From positions 56,777 to 120,776 of the forward strand of contig LADO01000036.1 in NCBI GenBank assembly GCA_000961595.1: 64,000 nt of DNA, given 5' to 3'. The notes beneath the pieces are model-generated. The model saw only the letters and a program-made list of their open reading frames with translations, ran no database searches and had not been told where the DNA came from. This document shows, in pieces, positions 62,330-64,000 of this stretch (its first letter is position 1; every line of letters starts with the position of its first letter). The translations under genes and the position numbers were made by a program. The DNA is from Peptococcaceae bacterium BRH_c4b (GTDB taxonomy: Bacteria > Bacillota > Desulfotomaculia > Desulfotomaculales > Desulfocucumaceae).

Positions 62330-63637
62330 TTACAGACTACCCCAAATCTCAAGCGATTTTACTTTACCAGAGTTGTTAATATAGTATCTAGCAGCAGCTA
62401 GTATTTCTTGAATTTTATCAGGAATCGGAACATTTTTACTAATGGACGGTTGCACAACAACTACTCTTCCAACAAGTTGTTTGTTCTGTTTCATAGTCTG
62501 CCTAAATTCATCAAAACTACCCACCAGGAATTGACAATGATTCGACCTCCTTCTATCCATAACCTTTTTCAGAAAACCAGGTTTAGTTTTTAACCAAATA
62601 ATTGATTTAACTGCTTGTCCCGCAACTTCATATATGTCATCAACACTACTATTGTAATTTTCTGCTGTCATCTTTTTAACATGAAACAGTGTTACTTCAA
62701 GAGTAAATTCATTTTCAATAATTGTAATAAAATCTGCTATCTCACTCGATGAGTGATCGTATATTATGTATTTATATTTAGCCTCTTGGCGTAGTATTTG
62801 TTCAAGTGTTGTCTGAATAGATATCCCATTTGAGTGATATCTAGCATCATTAACTTCAATCTTTCTATCAGTTCCATAATGATCCCAGTCAATTCCAATA
62901 ATATTATCTGAACTAAAAATTATAGCAGCCGGATTTCCTTCGCAATACTCAATTCCTTGTATCATAATATCGTCTGTAGATTTAAAAATTAACGGATATT
63001 CATTTAGATAATCGACTAATAGTATCCGATCTCTGCCATAGATTAATCTAATCTTAGGACTAGATGAAATATATCTTCCTTCAATATCACAGATAATTTC
63101 TTCACTAAATTTTCGAGAGTTAAATTCAACTGTAACACTATCTTGCTTAATTTCTTTTATACATGGTGTAACATCGGTCAAAATATCTTTGTATAAGTCA
63201 CTTTCCTCACTATATAGTACGGGTGGTGAACTATATGTTCTACCCGAGTAATCACATATAAAAATATTATTTGGATATTGTTTCAATTGTGTAGGTATAG
63301 GCAAATAATCATAGTTTGTATTAGTTTTTACCGTTATTCCTGCATTATCGATCTTTTTGCCATTATAATCACACCAACGTATATATTTCACACGATTCAT
63401 TTTATACTTAGGGATTTTCTTAAACGATTTGCAAAATGATTTGACAATCGCATCATAAACCGCTTCAGTTTTAATTTGTGAATATATAAATAGTAGTTTA
63501 AATTCTTTTTGGTAGTGAACTATATATAAATAATTATCATGATTATGTCTTTTGCTCAGAAGCCCCTTCCCAAACAAACATGTGTTTGATATAATTATAT
63601 AAACACTTGTTTGGGGGGATCTGCAATGGCAAAACAA
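62330..63637 (-). CDS. Probable C-terminal piece of a large defence-type helicase
   Basis: The low-GC frame is 435 codons. Its C-terminal part has YKYIIYDHSSSEIADFITII, VTLFHVKKMTAENYNSSVDD and IYEVAGQAVKSIIWL, and the middle has LLFIYSQIKT and YIRWCDYNGKKI. I recall this series from the C-terminal domains of large DEAD/DEAH helicases in defence islands (variants of GE-ADF, YHCK and VDDLYEVCGQAVKS). No Walker motifs are present, and the reading begins inside the leader of the IS1595-type transposase at 63626, so the motor half is missing. The call rests on memory of motifs and needs a search. Confidence 0.45.
   Translation of the reverse strand: MFCHCRSPQTSVYIIISNTCLFGKGLLSKRHNHDNYLYIVHYQKEFKLLFIYSQIKTEAVYDAIVKSFCKSFKKIPKYKMNRVKYIRWCDYNGKKIDNAGITVKTNTNYDYLPIPTQLKQYPNNIFICDYSGRTYSSPPVLYSEESDLYKDILTDVTPCIKEIKQDSVTVEFNSRKFSEEIICDIEGRYISSSPKIRLIYGRDRILLVDYLNEYPLIFKSTDDIMIQGIEYCEGNPAAIIFSSDNIIGIDWDHYGTDRKIEVNDARYHSNGISIQTTLEQILRQEAKYKYIIYDHSSSEIADFITIIENEFTLEVTLFHVKKMTAENYNSSVDDIYEVAGQAVKSIIWLKTKPGFLKKVMDRRRSNHCQFLVGSFDEFRQTMKQNKQLVGRVVVVQPSISKNVPIPDKIQEILAAARYYINNSGKVKSLEIWGSL
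63570..63614. repeat. Imperfect inverted repeat before the transposase
   Basis: The arms ccaaacaa..gtgttt (63570-63587) and aaacacttgtttgg (63601-63614) lie just upstream of the transposase ATG. They could be an operator or part of the element end. Confidence 0.45.
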
Positions 63638-64000
63638 GAAGCCATTAATTTACTTCAATTCCAAGAAAAGTTTAATACAAAAGAAGCATGTCAGGAGCAT
63701 CTTTTTAAATTAAAGTGGCCAAATGGATATAATTGTCCTAGATGCGGCCACACCATTGCCTATGAAACAAATACCCGAAAATTAACACTATACGAGTGTG
63801 CCAATTGTCGCTACCAGGCAACGGTTACTGTAGATACAGTAATGGAAAAAACCAGGACGCCATTAAATATTTGGTTTTGGGCTATATATCTTGTGTCGTA
63901 TGATAAACGTGGAATATCTGCGATTGCACTTGCCAAAGAATTTAACCTGAACTATAAAACTGCTTGGTTAATGCTGCATAAAATTAGACACGCCATGACA
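63626..64000 (+). CDS. IS1595-family transposase, partial
   Basis: The ATG at 63626 follows GGGGGG. The 125 residues to the window edge begin MAKQEAINLLQFQEKFNTKE, with a zinc ribbon (CPRCGH, CANCRYQ) and the helix DKRGISAIALAKEFNLNYKT. That matches the N-terminal ribbon and helical part of IS1595 transposases; the DDE-type catalytic core is beyond the edge. Confidence 0.88.
   Translation, partial: MAKQEAINLLQFQEKFNTKEACQEHLFKLKWPNGYNCPRCGHTIAYETNTRKLTLYECANCRYQATVTVDTVMEKTRTPLNIWFWAIYLVSYDKRGISAIALAKEFNLNYKTAWLMLHKIRHAMT

Noticed and set aside
1..64000. CRISPR arrays, rRNA and tRNA genes
   Set aside because: No regularly spaced direct repeats, no rRNA blocks and no cloverleaf that I could recognise by reading; weak tRNA-like folds could be missed without a search tool.

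Overview
The window looks like a chromosomal segment of a spore-forming, strictly anaerobic Firmicute of the Peptococcaceae type (Desulfotomaculum/Pelotomaculum-like). The basis is protein character: sporulation genes (GerW/YtfJ with its DUF2953 partner, and a PdaA-like deacetylase), an anaerobic sulfite reductase operon, iron-sulfur and radical SAM enzymes, a decayed aldehyde:ferredoxin oxidoreductase, B12-dependent regulation, and stalk-domain secreted proteins. Genus assignment is inference. No rRNA, tRNA or CRISPR array was seen.

Layout. 1-2.8 kb: 5' part of a cyclic beta-1,2-glucan synthase-like giant gene running off the left edge. 3-7 kb: a truncated permease, a small membrane protein, a Spx/ArsC-like protein, an MFS exporter and a rhodanese lipoprotein. 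7.2-17.1 kb: a compact leftward operon headed by an XRE regulator: UbiA-type prenyltransferase, old-yellow-enzyme-type reductase, dedicated acyl carrier protein, alpha-oxoamine synthase, lipid kinase, ThiL-like kinase, beta-ketoacyl synthase (with an in-frame TGA), extended SDR and radical SAM protein. It resembles an undescribed lipid or aminolipid pathway with partly sphingolipid-like logic and is the most interesting content here. 17.3-24 kb: AOR pseudogene, secreted papain-like protease, LuxR regulator, lipoprotein, deacetylase.

24.3-38 kb is transport and metal handling: a MarR-controlled efflux operon whose DHA2 pump has an odd Gly/Pro-rich tail, a membrane metallophosphatase, a Fur-linked ZnuABC-type importer, a HepT-MntA toxin-antitoxin pair and the CsoR-CopA-CopZ copper system with a clear operator. 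38-43 kb: a chemoreceptor remnant, then asrABC followed by a MetE-like methyltransferase, with a deleted Crp/Fnr gene upstream. 44-50 kb: cobalamin riboswitch and corrinoid adenosyltransferase, sporulation pair, CBS protein, M20 peptidase, FabG-like reductase.

50-64 kb is accessory: a complete type I restriction-modification locus (hsdM-hsdS-hsdR) carrying a GIY-YIG gene bracketed by inverted repeats, a RelE/Phd module, housekeeping-type small genes, an IS91-family remnant, and an IS1595-family transposase next to a probable C-terminal piece of a large defence helicase. Several dispersed palindromic repeat families run through the window and sit at broken genes or operon gaps.
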